DNA of 64,000 bases from NCBI RefSeq assembly GCF_016804325.1, contig NZ_CP043627.1, positions 1,749,001-1,813,000 on the forward strand, in the 5' to 3' direction. Each line of letters begins with the position of its first letter. The stretch's first letter is position 1. The DNA comes from Methylobacterium aquaticum. Its GTDB lineage: Bacteria > Pseudomonadota > Alphaproteobacteria > Rhizobiales > Beijerinckiaceae. The notes beneath the pieces were generated by a model, which saw nothing but the letters and a program-made list of their open reading frames with translations, ran no database searches and had not been told where the DNA came from. The position numbers and the translations under genes were made by a program. This document shows, piece by piece, positions 50,852-60,064 of the stretch.

Positions 50852-50871
<20 letters not shown>
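49066..50871 (+). CDS. Fused permease-ATPase of branched-chain amino acid-type ABC transporter (LivM-LivG)
   Basis: A 601-residue fusion. Residues 1 to about 325 are a LivM-like permease (YWILVSGLNLVVGFAGQLAIGYVALLLVGAY, VRDAEVAAEAVGIAKPRLLVAVFLFAG). From about 347 a LivG-like ATPase follows with Walker A GPNGSGKTT near 385 and Walker B FLLLDEPAAGLS. The ABC signature is unusual: LQHSELRFLEIARAL where LSGGQ or LSYGQ is expected. It overlaps the LivF gene by 20 bases. Powers uptake of the ligand bound by the LivJ-type protein. Confidence 0.92.
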
Positions 50872-51619
<748 letters not shown>

Positions 51620-51745
51620 GCGGTTGCGTCGGTCGATCCGGCTCGCACGCCGGCATCGAGGGGGTCGAGCCGTTCGGCCGGCTCGACCGGACTGCCAGGA
51701 CGAGGCTCCGGATACGAGGAGGGCCGTCCTGCCGTGCCTCGCGGC

Positions 51746-52387
51746 TCAGCGCAGCCCGCCGCCGACCACCCCCGCCTCGACGGCGAGCGACAGGCGGTCG
51801 GTGATCGCCCATTCGACCCCGACATGGGCGTTGGGAAGGACCGCGATGTCGTCGCGGGAGAACGGGGTCGAGACCGGGGTCGCCCCGGCTCGCAGCGTGC
51901 CGTGGACCGCCGCCGCGCCGGCCCTGGCGTAGAGCAGCACGTCGGGCGTGAGCAGCGTGCCGACCTTCACCTGCACCGCGCCGGCGAAGTCGCGGGTGTA
52001 GGTCAGGCCGCCATAGCCCGGCGTCAGGCCGCCGGAGGTCGCCGCCAGGTAGTCGAACCCGCCGGAGATGCCGTAGACGAACCGGCCCTCCTGCCACATC
52101 CGCCCGCCCTCGAAGCCGATGGTCGGCCCGGCATAGCTGCCGAAATGGCGCGACGACACCGCCGCGAACCCGGTCGACAGCCGGGCATAGGAGCCGGACC
52201 AGCGCCCATCCACGCCGGGCCCCTCCTCGAGGTTCTTCGGCCGGGCGAAGACCGGCAGGAACCCGAAGCCGGCGAAACCCTGCGCGGCGGCGGGAGCCGG
52301 GCCGAGGGCGGCAGGGCCCAGGGCGAGGCCGGTGGCGAGACAGGCCGCGAGGCGGCGGCGGGAGCGGGAGGCGGCGCGTCCGGTCAT
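51746..52387 (-). CDS. Outer-membrane beta-barrel protein
   Basis: A 213-residue secreted protein with a signal peptide (RRRLAACLATGLALGPAALGPAPAAAQ) and alternating amphipathic strands: GRWSGSYARLSTGFAAVSS, FGSYAGPTIGFEGGRMW, FVYGISGGFDYLAA, LTYTRDFAGAVQVKVG, LLYARAGAAAVHG and NAHVGVEWAITDRLSLAVEAGVV. This matches the small OmpA-like/Omp25-type porin-like barrels abundant in Rhizobiales. The C-terminus ends VVGGGLR rather than in the usual Phe. Convergent with livF. Confidence 0.8.
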   Translation of the reverse strand: MTGRAASRSRRRLAACLATGLALGPAALGPAPAAAQGFAGFGFLPVFARPKNLEEGPGVDGRWSGSYARLSTGFAAVSSRHFGSYAGPTIGFEGGRMWQEGRFVYGISGGFDYLAATSGGLTPGYGGLTYTRDFAGAVQVKVGTLLTPDVLLYARAGAAAVHGTLRAGATPVSTPFSRDDIAVLPNAHVGVEWAITDRLSLAVEAGVVGGGLR

Positions 52388-52616
52388 ACGGCCACGATAG
52401 CCGAGACCGCGCCGTTTCGCACCGGGGGCGGCGGCGGAGGTTTGTATCCGTATGTTCCGGCCGATGCGGGCCGGGCCGAAGCCCGTCGGCCGATCGCGCG
52501 CGGCCGACGGTTCTTGCATGGAGCGACGGTCGACTTGGTCGCACCCCGGAGACTGGGGTGGAGTATGTCCTATGTGTGTCCAGGGGCGACCGACCCAGGC
52601 CCCGGAGACGCCGCGC

Positions 52617-53858
52617 GTGACAGAGACAGAGAATCCGGGCCGGACCCGGAGGCCGGATTCCGGCAGCCCGCCCGTGCCGCTCTGCGTCGTCGCCGTGCCG
52701 GTCCGCAACGAAGTCGACCGGATCGGCGCCTGCCTGCACGCGCTGGCGGCGCAGGTGGGGATCGGGGCGGACGAACTCGGAATCGTCCTCTTTCTCAACA
52801 ACTGCACCGACGGCACGGCGGAGGCGGTGGCGGCGCTTCTGCCCGGCCTGCCGGTGCAGGTGCGGGTGATCGCCCGCGATTTCGCCGGGGCGCAGGCCGG
52901 CTGGGCCCGGCGCGAGGCGATGGAGGCCGCCGCCGCCTGGATTCAGGAAGCGGCGCCGCGCGCCGCATGGCTTCAGGAGGCGCCGCGGGACGGCGTGATC
53001 CTGACCACCGACGCCGACAGCCGCGTGCCGCCGGACTGGGTCGCGCGCAACCTCGCGGCCCTGGCGGAGGGCGCCGACGCGGTCGCCGGCCGGATCGCCC
53101 TCGACGCGGCCGAGGCCGCGCGCCTGCCCGACGCCCTCCATGCCCGCGGCCGGCTGGAGGGCGCCTACGAGGCGCTGCTCATCGCTCTCGAATCCGCGAT
53201 CGACCCGGTCGCGCACGATCCCTGGCCGCGGCACGCCACCCGCTCCGGGGCGAGCCTCGCGGTGCGGCTGTCCGCCTACCGCGCCGCCGGCGGCATGCCG
53301 GCGCTCCCCTTAGGCGAGGACCGGGCCTTCGTGGCCTCCCTCCTGCGGGCGGATGCCCGGGTCCGCCACACCCCCGACATCGTCGTCGTCACCTCCGGCC
53401 GGCTCGACGGCCGCGCCCCGGGCGGGGCCGCCGACACGATGCGCGCGCGCTGCGCGGTGCCGGAGGCCCCCTGCGACCCGCGCCTGGAATCGTTGGGCCG
53501 CGCCCTGGTCCGCTTCGCCTGGGGGCGCCGGCTGCGGCGCCTCCACGCGACCGGGCGCCTCGGGCGGACCGGGCTCTGGGCGCCCTGGCTGCGCGTGCCG
53601 CGCGCGGAGGCGCGCCGCATCGCCGGCCTCTCCACCCTCGGGGCGGTCCTCGCGGCGATCGAGGCGGCAAGCCCGCTGCTGGCCGCCCGCCCGTTGCGCC
53701 CCCGGGCGCTGCCCCGGCAGATCCGCGCGGCCCGCCTCGTGCTCGCCGGGTTGCAGCGCGGGGCGCCGGCGTTCCGGCGCCTCGGCGCGCTCCGGCCGAA
53801 TCCCGCGAGCCCCGGTCCCGCCCTCGGCCGGGCCTCGGAGGAGGCCGGCAATGCGTGA
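52617..53858 (+). CDS. Glycosyltransferase family 2 protein
   Basis: A 413-residue GT-A fold glycosyltransferase. It starts the catalytic domain with LCVVAVPVRNEVDRIGACLHAL, has LFLNNCTDGT, and the metal-binding TTDADSRVPPDW (DxD-like). The GEDRAFVASLLRADARV segment holds the general base region. No membrane helices are seen. It belongs to a four-gene unit with an acyl-CoA-dehydrogenase-like protein (8-base overlap), a PIG-L deacetylase and a methyltransferase. GTG 52617 is the most plausible start; ATG codons upstream lie in non-family sequence. Confidence 0.85.
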   Translation: MTETENPGRTRRPDSGSPPVPLCVVAVPVRNEVDRIGACLHALAAQVGIGADELGIVLFLNNCTDGTAEAVAALLPGLPVQVRVIARDFAGAQAGWARREAMEAAAAWIQEAAPRAAWLQEAPRDGVILTTDADSRVPPDWVARNLAALAEGADAVAGRIALDAAEAARLPDALHARGRLEGAYEALLIALESAIDPVAHDPWPRHATRSGASLAVRLSAYRAAGGMPALPLGEDRAFVASLLRADARVRHTPDIVVVTSGRLDGRAPGGAADTMRARCAVPEAPCDPRLESLGRALVRFAWGRRLRRLHATGRLGRTGLWAPWLRVPRAEARRIAGLSTLGAVLAAIEAASPLLAARPLRPRALPRQIRAARLVLAGLQRGAPAFRRLGALRPNPASPGPALGRASEEAGNA

Positions 53859-54987
53859 GGCCGCGCTCCACGCCCTTCCGACTACGGCGCCCAACAGCGT
53901 CGCCGCCGCCCGCCGGGTCGCGGCCCTGGCGGCCGGGCGGGCCGATGCGCAGGATCGCGACGACGGCTTCCCGGCCGAGGACGTGGCCGATCTCGCCCGA
54001 GCCGGCCTGCTCGCCGCCCCGGTGCCGGCGGCGGAGGGCGGGGCCGGCCTCGGGCAGGAGCCGGGCGCGGCCGACCTCGCCGCGGTCCTGCGCCTCGTCG
54101 GCCTCGGTAGCCTGGCCCTCGGCCGGCTCTACGAGGGCCACGTCAACGCGCTCCAGCTCGTCGCCCGCTACGCCGCACCGGCGGACAGGCATGCCCTGTT
54201 CGCGGATGCCCGCGCGGGCCACCTGTTCGGGGTCTGGAACACCGAGCCGCCGGCGGACGGCCTCGTCCTCGGGCCGGATGGGCGCCTGACCGGGGTCAAG
54301 ACCTTCGCCTCGGGAGCCGGCCACGTCACCCGCGCCCTGGTGACGGCGCGCCGTCCCGGCGAGGCCGAGCCGCTGATGCTGGTCGCCGCCCTCGAGCCCG
54401 GCACGCGGGCCGACCTCTCGGCCTGGCGCGCGCAAGGGATGCGCGCCTCGGCCACCGGCACCGTCGACCTCACCGGCCTGACGCCGCTCGCCCTTCTCGG
54501 CGGGCCCGGCGACTACCACCGCCAGCCGCATTTCTCCGGTGGCGCCTGGCGCTTCGCGGCGGTGCAGCTCGGTGGCATCGAGGCGGTGTTCGAGGCCTGG
54601 CGCGGCCATCTCGCCCGGACCGGGCGGGGCGACGACCCCCATCAGCTCGCCCGTCTCGGCGAGGGGGCGATCGCGCTCGAGGGCGCCCGGCTCTTCGTCG
54701 GCCGGGCGGCTCGTCTGGTCGCCGAGGAGGCCCTGCCGGCGGAGCGCATCGTCGCCTTCGTCGATCTCACCCGGATCGCGGTCGAGCGGGCGGGGCTCGA
54801 GGTGCTGGGCCTCGCCCAGCGCTCGGTCGGCCTCCAGGGCTTCCTGCGCGGGCACCCCCTGGAGCGGCTGTCGCGCGACCTCGCGACCTATCTGCGCCAG
54901 CCCGCCCCCGACCGGGCGCTCACCGGCGCCGCCGCCACGATTCTGTCCGCCGACGGGCCGATGGCCGCCCTGTGGGAGCCGCGCTGA
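53851..54987 (+). CDS. Acyl-CoA dehydrogenase-like protein
   Basis: A 378-residue protein of the acyl-CoA dehydrogenase fold: N-terminal helical part with VADLARAGLLAAPVPAAEGGAGLG, middle FGVWNTEP and VKTFASGAGHV, and C-terminal helices with RIVAFVDLTRIAVERAGLEVLGLAQRSVG. Canonical catalytic Glu and acyl-CoA-binding signatures are not obvious, so it may act on a carrier-bound or sugar-linked substrate. ATG 53851 has GGAGGAGG upstream and overlaps the glycosyltransferase; the stop overlaps the PIG-L start by one base. Confidence 0.82.
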   Translation: MREAALHALPTTAPNSVAAARRVAALAAGRADAQDRDDGFPAEDVADLARAGLLAAPVPAAEGGAGLGQEPGAADLAAVLRLVGLGSLALGRLYEGHVNALQLVARYAAPADRHALFADARAGHLFGVWNTEPPADGLVLGPDGRLTGVKTFASGAGHVTRALVTARRPGEAEPLMLVAALEPGTRADLSAWRAQGMRASATGTVDLTGLTPLALLGGPGDYHRQPHFSGGAWRFAAVQLGGIEAVFEAWRGHLARTGRGDDPHQLARLGEGAIALEGARLFVGRAARLVAEEALPAERIVAFVDLTRIAVERAGLEVLGLAQRSVGLQGFLRGHPLERLSRDLATYLRQPAPDRALTGAAATILSADGPMAALWEPR

Positions 54988-55724
54988 TGCGGGCCGACGC
55001 CTTCCTCGCCGCCGCCGAGGCGCTGCCCGTGCGGGCGCTCGACGACCTCTTGCCCCCGGGCGGGATCGTCGTGGTGGCGCCCCATCCCGACGACGAGAGC
55101 CTCGGCTGCGGCGGCCTCATCGCCGAGGCCCGCGCCCGGGGGATCCCGGTGCGTCTCGTCGTGGTGAGCGACGGAATCGGCTCGCATCCGAACTCGAAGA
55201 GCCATCCGCCGGAGCGCCTGCGCTCTTTACGCGAATCCGAGACCCTGGCGGCGGTGGCGCATCTGGGCCTTTCCCCCGATCACGTCGCCTTCCTGCGCCT
55301 GCCCGACCGGTTCGTGCCGTCCATCGGCCTTGAGGCCGAGGCGGCGGCCGGGGCGATCGCCGCCTCGGCCCGGGATTGCAGCGCGGGCGCCCTGTTCGTG
55401 ACCTGGGAGCACGACCCGCATTGCGACCACGCCGCGAGCGCCGCGCTCGCCCGCCGCGCCCGCGATCTCCTCGGAGAGGTGCGCCTCTTCGCCTATCCGG
55501 TCTGGGGCTGGACGCTGCCGCCGGAGAGCGAGGTCGGTGCCGCGCCCCGGGGCGCGCGCCTGGACGTCACCCGGCATCTCCCCGCCAAGGCGGCGGCCAT
55601 CGCCGCCCACCGCTCGCAGACCACCGACCTCATCGCCGACGATCCCGAAGGCTTCCGCCTGGAGCCGGCGATGCTCGCCCGCTTCGCCGGCGATCACGAG
55701 ATCTTCCTCGAGGTCGCGCCGTGA
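54987..55724 (+). CDS. PIG-L family deacetylase (LmbE-like)
   Basis: A 245-residue Zn-dependent N-deacetylase. The metal motif is VVVAPHPDDESLGCGG (PHPDD) with the second site HDPHCDHAA. Members remove N-acetyl groups from GlcNAc-type sugars, for example in GPI, mycothiol or polyketide-sugar synthesis. It overlaps the preceding gene by one base (TGATG), and the methyltransferase starts 10 bases later. With a glycosyltransferase and methyltransferase alongside, it probably trims an N-acylated sugar intermediate. Confidence 0.92.
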   Translation: MRADAFLAAAEALPVRALDDLLPPGGIVVVAPHPDDESLGCGGLIAEARARGIPVRLVVVSDGIGSHPNSKSHPPERLRSLRESETLAAVAHLGLSPDHVAFLRLPDRFVPSIGLEAEAAAGAIAASARDCSAGALFVTWEHDPHCDHAASAALARRARDLLGEVRLFAYPVWGWTLPPESEVGAAPRGARLDVTRHLPAKAAAIAAHRSQTTDLIADDPEGFRLEPAMLARFAGDHEIFLEVAP

Positions 55725-55734
55725 GGACAGCACC

Positions 55735-56376
55735 GTGACCCGCCACACGACCACGCTGCCGCCGGACTATTTCGACGCGCGCTACGCCGCCGATCCCGAT
55801 CCGTGGAACTTCGCCGCCAGCCCCTACGAGCGCGACAAGTACGCCGCGACCCTGGCGGCCCTGCCCCGCCCGCATTACGCGGCGGGCCTCGAGATCGGCT
55901 GCTCGATCGGGGTGCTGACGGCGGCGCTCGTGCCCCGTTGCGACACCCTGGTGGCCCTCGACGTGGCCGAGGCCGCCCTGGACCAGGCCCGCGCCCGCTG
56001 CCGCGACCTGCCCCATCTGCGCCTGCTCAAGGCCCAGGTGCCGGGCGAGTGGCCGGAGGGCACCTTCGACCTGATCCTCCTGTCGGAGGTGGTCTATTAC
56101 CTGGACGCCGCCGACGTCGCCCGCCTCGCCGCCCGTGTCCGGGGGAGCCTGGTTCCCGGCGGCGACGTCGTCCTGGTCCACTGGACCGGCGAGACGCACT
56201 ATCCCCTGTCCGGCGATGAGGCCGCCGACCTGTTCATTCGCGAGACGGGACGCCATCTCGCGGTCGACCGGCAGGTCCGGACAGGGGCCTACCGGCTCGA
56301 CGTGCTGCGGGACGGCCGGTCATACGGCGGCCGTCCCGAACCTCAGTTCGACCGGCGCGACAGCGACACCGCGTAG
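55735..56376 (+). CDS. SAM-dependent methyltransferase (NodS-like)
   Basis: A 213-residue class I methyltransferase. The start is DYFDARYAADPDPWNFAASPYERDKYAATLAAL, the opening typical of NodS-type and similar methyltransferases, followed by the SAM loop GLEIGCSIGVLTAAL, LVALDVAEAALDQAR and LILLSEVVYYL. NodS methylates the deacetylated amino sugar of Nod factor; this one follows a PIG-L deacetylase, so N-methylation of a freed amino sugar is an attractive inference. GTG 55735 is the start. Its 3' end overlaps the convergent catalase-like gene by 34 bases. Confidence 0.88.
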   Translation: MTRHTTTLPPDYFDARYAADPDPWNFAASPYERDKYAATLAALPRPHYAAGLEIGCSIGVLTAALVPRCDTLVALDVAEAALDQARARCRDLPHLRLLKAQVPGEWPEGTFDLILLSEVVYYLDAADVARLAARVRGSLVPGGDVVLVHWTGETHYPLSGDEAADLFIRETGRHLAVDRQVRTGAYRLDVLRDGRSYGGRPEPQFDRRDSDTA

Positions 56377-57335
56377 GCCGGCGAGCGGATCGCGAACATC
56401 GGGTCGTCGGCCGGGCCGGCGATGCCCTCGGGCAGGTCGACGACGGGATCGAAGGTCGCGGCGTCGCAAGTGGCGTCGGGCGCGATTGCGGTGATCGCCA
56501 GGGTGCCGAGCGTCTTCTGCTTGCGCTCGTCCTCCGGCCAGGTCGCGGTGACGTCCGTGGTCGGGTCGCCCGGCTCGGCCAGGATCGCCACGAGGTCGAA
56601 CTTCGCCGGGCCCTTCGCCAGCCGGTCTTTCAGCTCGTCGGCGTAGAACGCGTCGGGCTTGGCCTTTAGTTCGTCATCCGAGAGGGTCGCCTTGTCGGCG
56701 GCCACGAACTTGAGCTTGGCCGTCGTCTTGTCGCCCTTGGCGTTGGTCAGCGTGTAGGCGTGCACCGCCCAGTAATCGGTGCCCGCGAAGCTCGCCGGCA
56801 CCGGCCGCGCGTTGAGCCACGCCGCCTGGCGGCCGGTCTCGGGGTTCTTCGCCGCGAAGGCCTTGATCTTGTCCGCGTCCGGCTTGCCGTCCGGCCCGGG
56901 CGCCCGGACCTGGAGGAATTCGAGCAGCTGCGCCGGGGTCTTCGTCGAGAAGATCGGCGCGGAGATGATCACGAAGGTCAGGTCGCCGGCGGGATCCTGC
57001 ATCCGCATCGCGAAGCCGCGGGTCGTCGGCTTGGTCTTGTCCGAGATCTTCGGGTTGCCGCCGCCCATCGAGAAGCGGGCGGTGACCGGCACCGTCTTGC
57101 CGGACTCGGTCTTGGCGAATTGCGGCGCCTTCGACAGGCTCGCCGCGTCGGCGGCGGGCGTGAAGTCGCCCTTCAGGCAGACGCCCTTGGCGCCGCTCGC
57201 CCGCACGCCCTTGTGGTCGCCGCTGACGGCGAATTGCAGGGCGACGATGGCGGCCGGATCGGCCTCCTGGGCCGGCGCCGGCATCGTGGAGGCTAGCACG
57301 GCGGCGCCGGCCAGGAGGGAGAAGGACCGGATCAT
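56343..57335 (-). CDS. Catalase-family peroxidase-like protein (SrpA-type) lacking the distal His
   Basis: A 330-residue secreted protein of the catalase-related peroxidase group, with signal peptide MIRSFSLLAGAAVLASTMPAPAQ. The catalase fold is shown by RFSMGGGNPKISDKTKPTTRGFAMRM and the C-terminal IRSPAYAVSLSRR, whose RxxxY supplies the proximal haem ligand (Tyr about 321). In the distal motif RxxHAKG the sequence reads RASGAKG, so the catalytic His is Gly 48. This suggests haem binding without classical catalase activity. An ECF regulator/cytochrome b partner, often seen with SrpA, is absent. Convergent overlap of 34 bases with the methyltransferase. Confidence 0.85.
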   Translation of the reverse strand: MIRSFSLLAGAAVLASTMPAPAQEADPAAIVALQFAVSGDHKGVRASGAKGVCLKGDFTPAADAASLSKAPQFAKTESGKTVPVTARFSMGGGNPKISDKTKPTTRGFAMRMQDPAGDLTFVIISAPIFSTKTPAQLLEFLQVRAPGPDGKPDADKIKAFAAKNPETGRQAAWLNARPVPASFAGTDYWAVHAYTLTNAKGDKTTAKLKFVAADKATLSDDELKAKPDAFYADELKDRLAKGPAKFDLVAILAEPGDPTTDVTATWPEDERKQKTLGTLAITAIAPDATCDAATFDPVVDLPEGIAGPADDPMFAIRSPAYAVSLSRRSN

Positions 57336-57566
57336 GGAAGCGCTTCCTCGATTGTCTCGAGGACACTTTGAATTGCGCGCAACTTTATAGCAAGTCCGAT
57401 TCTAATCCGTATCGGGATCGTGTCCCCTCTGTGACGGGGGCCGGCCGCGACCGCCCCGGCGAGGCGCCGCATCCCCTTCTCCACGAGCCGGGTGCCGGTG
57501 TCGTGCGCCGCCGCGACGAGGGCCCGGCGCGTCTCCAGGCCGCTCGGACCGCGCCGGGGCCCCCAC

Positions 57567-57986
57567 TCACCGGTCCAGCACGGCGCGGTCGTTCTTCGCC
57601 ACGAGCGCCCGGAAATACGGGTTCAGGTCGTTCTCCGACAGGCCGAAGGCCTGAGCGAACTGCATGATCAATTGCTGCTCGCCCTGTTCCGCCTCACCGT
57701 CGGCCATGGCGCTGTCGATCATGTTGAGGATGATGCAGAGCCGCTGGTCCGGGCGCAGGCGCGGCGCGGCGTCGGCCAGGAACTGGGCCGGCTGGGTCGA
57801 GCGGGCATACTTGACGGCGGCTTCGAGCTGCTGGCGGGTCGTGTTGCGGCCGAGCACCGACATCAGGTGGCCGATCTCCTCCGGGTCGATCTCGCCGTCG
57901 GCGCCCATGCAGTAGATCAGCGACACTGCGAGGCAGGTCCGCGGGGTGAGGTCGAGCGAGGTCTGCGACTTGAACATGTTGAACAT
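57567..57986 (-). CDS. TerB family tellurite-resistance-like protein
   Basis: A 139-residue helical protein of the TerB/DjlA-like family. It has LAVSLIYCMGADGEIDPEEIGHLMSVLG and ILNMIDSAMADGEAEQGEQQLIMQFAQAFGL, the two acidic metal-binding helical repeats (GEIDPEE and ADGEAEQGE). It is usually cytosolic or membrane associated; function unclear outside the ter operon, and no other ter gene is nearby. ATG 57986 follows directly on the fold start MFNMFKSQTSLDLTP. Confidence 0.85.
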   Translation of the reverse strand: MFNMFKSQTSLDLTPRTCLAVSLIYCMGADGEIDPEEIGHLMSVLGRNTTRQQLEAAVKYARSTQPAQFLADAAPRLRPDQRLCIILNMIDSAMADGEAEQGEQQLIMQFAQAFGLSENDLNPYFRALVAKNDRAVLDR

Positions 57987-58521
57987 CGTCGGGGGCCCCT
58001 GGCAAGGTGCTCTGGTGGAAGGCTGAACCGATCCGTCAGCAGGCGCTCGATTACCGCAACGGCGCTTCGGTGTCGATCATCCGCGCGCCGGTGGAGCGCG
58101 AGTATTTTTCCCTGGCACCGTCTTCCATTTGCCGGGCGACATTCCCATATGGCGGAACGATCGACTTGCCTACGTTTGAATATTGAATTTAATCCCCGGA
58201 TGAATGCTTGAAAGCTCGATGCCCGATCCGGCGCAGATGAGCAGGACCGGGCGATGGCATCGATCGCGCTCGCAGGCCGGCCGCCGCCGACGCACCAGCA
58301 TAGCCCACGCTCGATCCACGATCTTTCTCAGGCAACACCGGAACGGAAGTCGCATCTTCTCTCATGTGCCGCTCCCGTAGCAGGATCAACTCCCGCTATA
58401 CGCTCATTTGAAATCTCGTTTCATTGACTGATCTCGGCCTCGGCCGCATCGTAAGCGACATCGAGCACGGCGGCGGCGACGCCCCGTCGGTGCCCCGCTC
58501 CTGACGATCGGATCGACCCCC
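57987..58521. other. Intergenic region between TerB-like gene and sulfonate operon
   Basis: 535 bases without a supported gene, of lower GC around 58140-58200 and 58390-58440. It must contain the promoters of the two divergent units (TerB-like and the FMN reductase/ssu operon). No palindromic repeat family copy and no clear CysB-type site were recognised. Confidence 0.5.
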
Positions 58522-59106
58522 ATGACGCGCCTGCGCCTCGTCGGCTTCTCCGCGAACATCCAGCGGCCCTCGAAGACCCGCACCCTGGTGGAAGCCATCG
58601 CCGCCGAGGCGGCCGTGCGGCTGCCGGTCGAGGTGCGGATCTTCGATCTCGTCGATGCCGGCCCCGGCCTCGGCGGTGCGCTCGGCCGCGACCAGCTCTC
58701 CCTGCCGGCCCGGCGCCTCGTTGAGGCGGTGGAGGAGGCCGACGCCCTCGTGGTCGGCACCCCCGTCTACAAGGGCGCCTATACCGGCCTGTTCAAGCAC
58801 CTGTTCGACCTCGTCTCGCCCGAGGCGCTCGCCGGCAAGCCGGTGGCCCTCGCCGCGACCGGCGGGGGTGCGCGCCACGCCCTGGTGGTCGAGCACGCCT
58901 TGCGCCCGCTCTTCGGCTTCTTCACCGCGCTGACGGTGCCGACCGCCGTCTACGCCTCCGATCCCGACTTCCGCGACGGCGGCCTCGATTCCGCGGCGAT
59001 CCGCCAGCGGGTGGCGGAGGCCGGCAGCCAGCTCGCCGGCCTCGCCGGGGCCCGGGCGGCGCAAGCCCCCGCTCCGCTGGCCCGCCTCGCCGGGGGCGCC
59101 CGGTGA
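58522..59106 (+). CDS. NADPH-dependent FMN reductase (MsuE/SsuE-type)
   Basis: A 194-residue flavodoxin-like FMN reductase. It has LVGFSANIQRPSKTRTLVEAI (the phosphate-binding start, with the GS-rich loop as SANIQRPSKT) and VVGTPVYKGAYTGLFKHLFDL, both typical of MsuE/SsuE. It supplies FMNH2 to the sulfonate monooxygenase encoded downstream. Its stop overlaps the SsuA-like GTG start by 4 bases. First gene of the operon. Confidence 0.9.
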   Translation: MTRLRLVGFSANIQRPSKTRTLVEAIAAEAAVRLPVEVRIFDLVDAGPGLGGALGRDQLSLPARRLVEAVEEADALVVGTPVYKGAYTGLFKHLFDLVSPEALAGKPVALAATGGGARHALVVEHALRPLFGFFTALTVPTAVYASDPDFRDGGLDSAAIRQRVAEAGSQLAGLAGARAAQAPAPLARLAGGAR

Positions 59107-60058
59107 TCGACCGTCGCACGCTCCTCGCCGCCGCCCTCGCGGGCGCGGCGCTTCCGGCAGCTCTGCCGGTCTCGGCCGCCAGCCCCGACACCCTGCGCAT
59201 CGGCTACCAGAAGAACGGCATCCTGGTCGTCGCCAAGCAGCAGGGCGCGATCGAGGCGAGGCTGAAGCCGCTCGGCGTCGGCGTCGCCTGGGTCGAGTTC
59301 TCGTTCGGCCCGCCGCTCCTCGAGGCGATCAGCCTAGGGGCCATCGATCTCGGCCAGACCGGGGACGCGCCGCCGGTCTTCGCGCAGGCGGCGGGCGGCC
59401 CGATCACCTACGTGGCGGCGCAAGAGGCCGCGGGCTCGGGCGCGGCGATCCTGGTGCCGAAGGAGTCCCCGATCCGCTCCCTCGCGGACCTGAAGGGCAG
59501 GCGCGTGGCCTTCGCCAAGGCGTCGAGCGCGCACAACCTCACCATCGCGGCCCTGGAGAAGGCGGGGCTGACCTACCGCGACATCGAGCCGGTGACCCTG
59601 GCGCCGGCCGACGCCGCGGCGGCCTTCGCTCGCGCAGCGTCGATGCCTGGACGATCTGGGACCCCTACTTCGCCATCGCCGAGATGCAGCCGACGACCCG
59701 GGTTCTGGCGCTCGCCACCGACATCGCCAAGCCCAACAATTTCTTCCTCGCCCACAGGAGCCTCGCGGCCGCGCGCGGCCCGGTGCTGGACGCGGCGCTC
59801 GACGCGCTCGGTCACGTGGCGCGCTGGTGCGAGGCCAATAGGGGCGAGGTGGCCGCGCTCCTCTCCAAGGGCACCGGCGTGCCGCTCGCCGCCACCCGCC
59901 GGGCGGTCGATCGCACCGACTACGTCATCGGCCCGATGACGCCGAGCGCCATCGCCGAGCAGCAGCGCGTCGCCGACCGCTTCCATTCCCTCGGCCTGAT
60001 CCCGCAGCCGATCCGGATCGCCGATGCGCTCCGCACTCCCGTCTCCCCGAACGGCTAA
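59103..60058 (+). pseudogene. ssuA: Aliphatic sulfonate ABC transporter substrate-binding protein, interrupted by a one-base deletion
   Basis: A periplasmic SsuA-type protein. It has a signal peptide (TLLAAALAGAALPAALPVSAA), then LRIGYQKNGILVVAKQQGAIEARL, ISLGAIDLGQTGDAPPVFAQAAG and LKGRRVAFAKASSAHNLTIAAL. Near 59632-59636 one base is missing: ALAAFAR should continue GSVDAWTIWDPYFAIAEMQPTT; the frame is restored thereafter to a normal C-terminus at 60058. About 318 residues when restored. GTG start overlaps the FMN reductase stop. Likely a base-calling error, because the rest of the operon is intact. Confidence 0.85.
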
Positions 60059-60064
60059 AAGACC

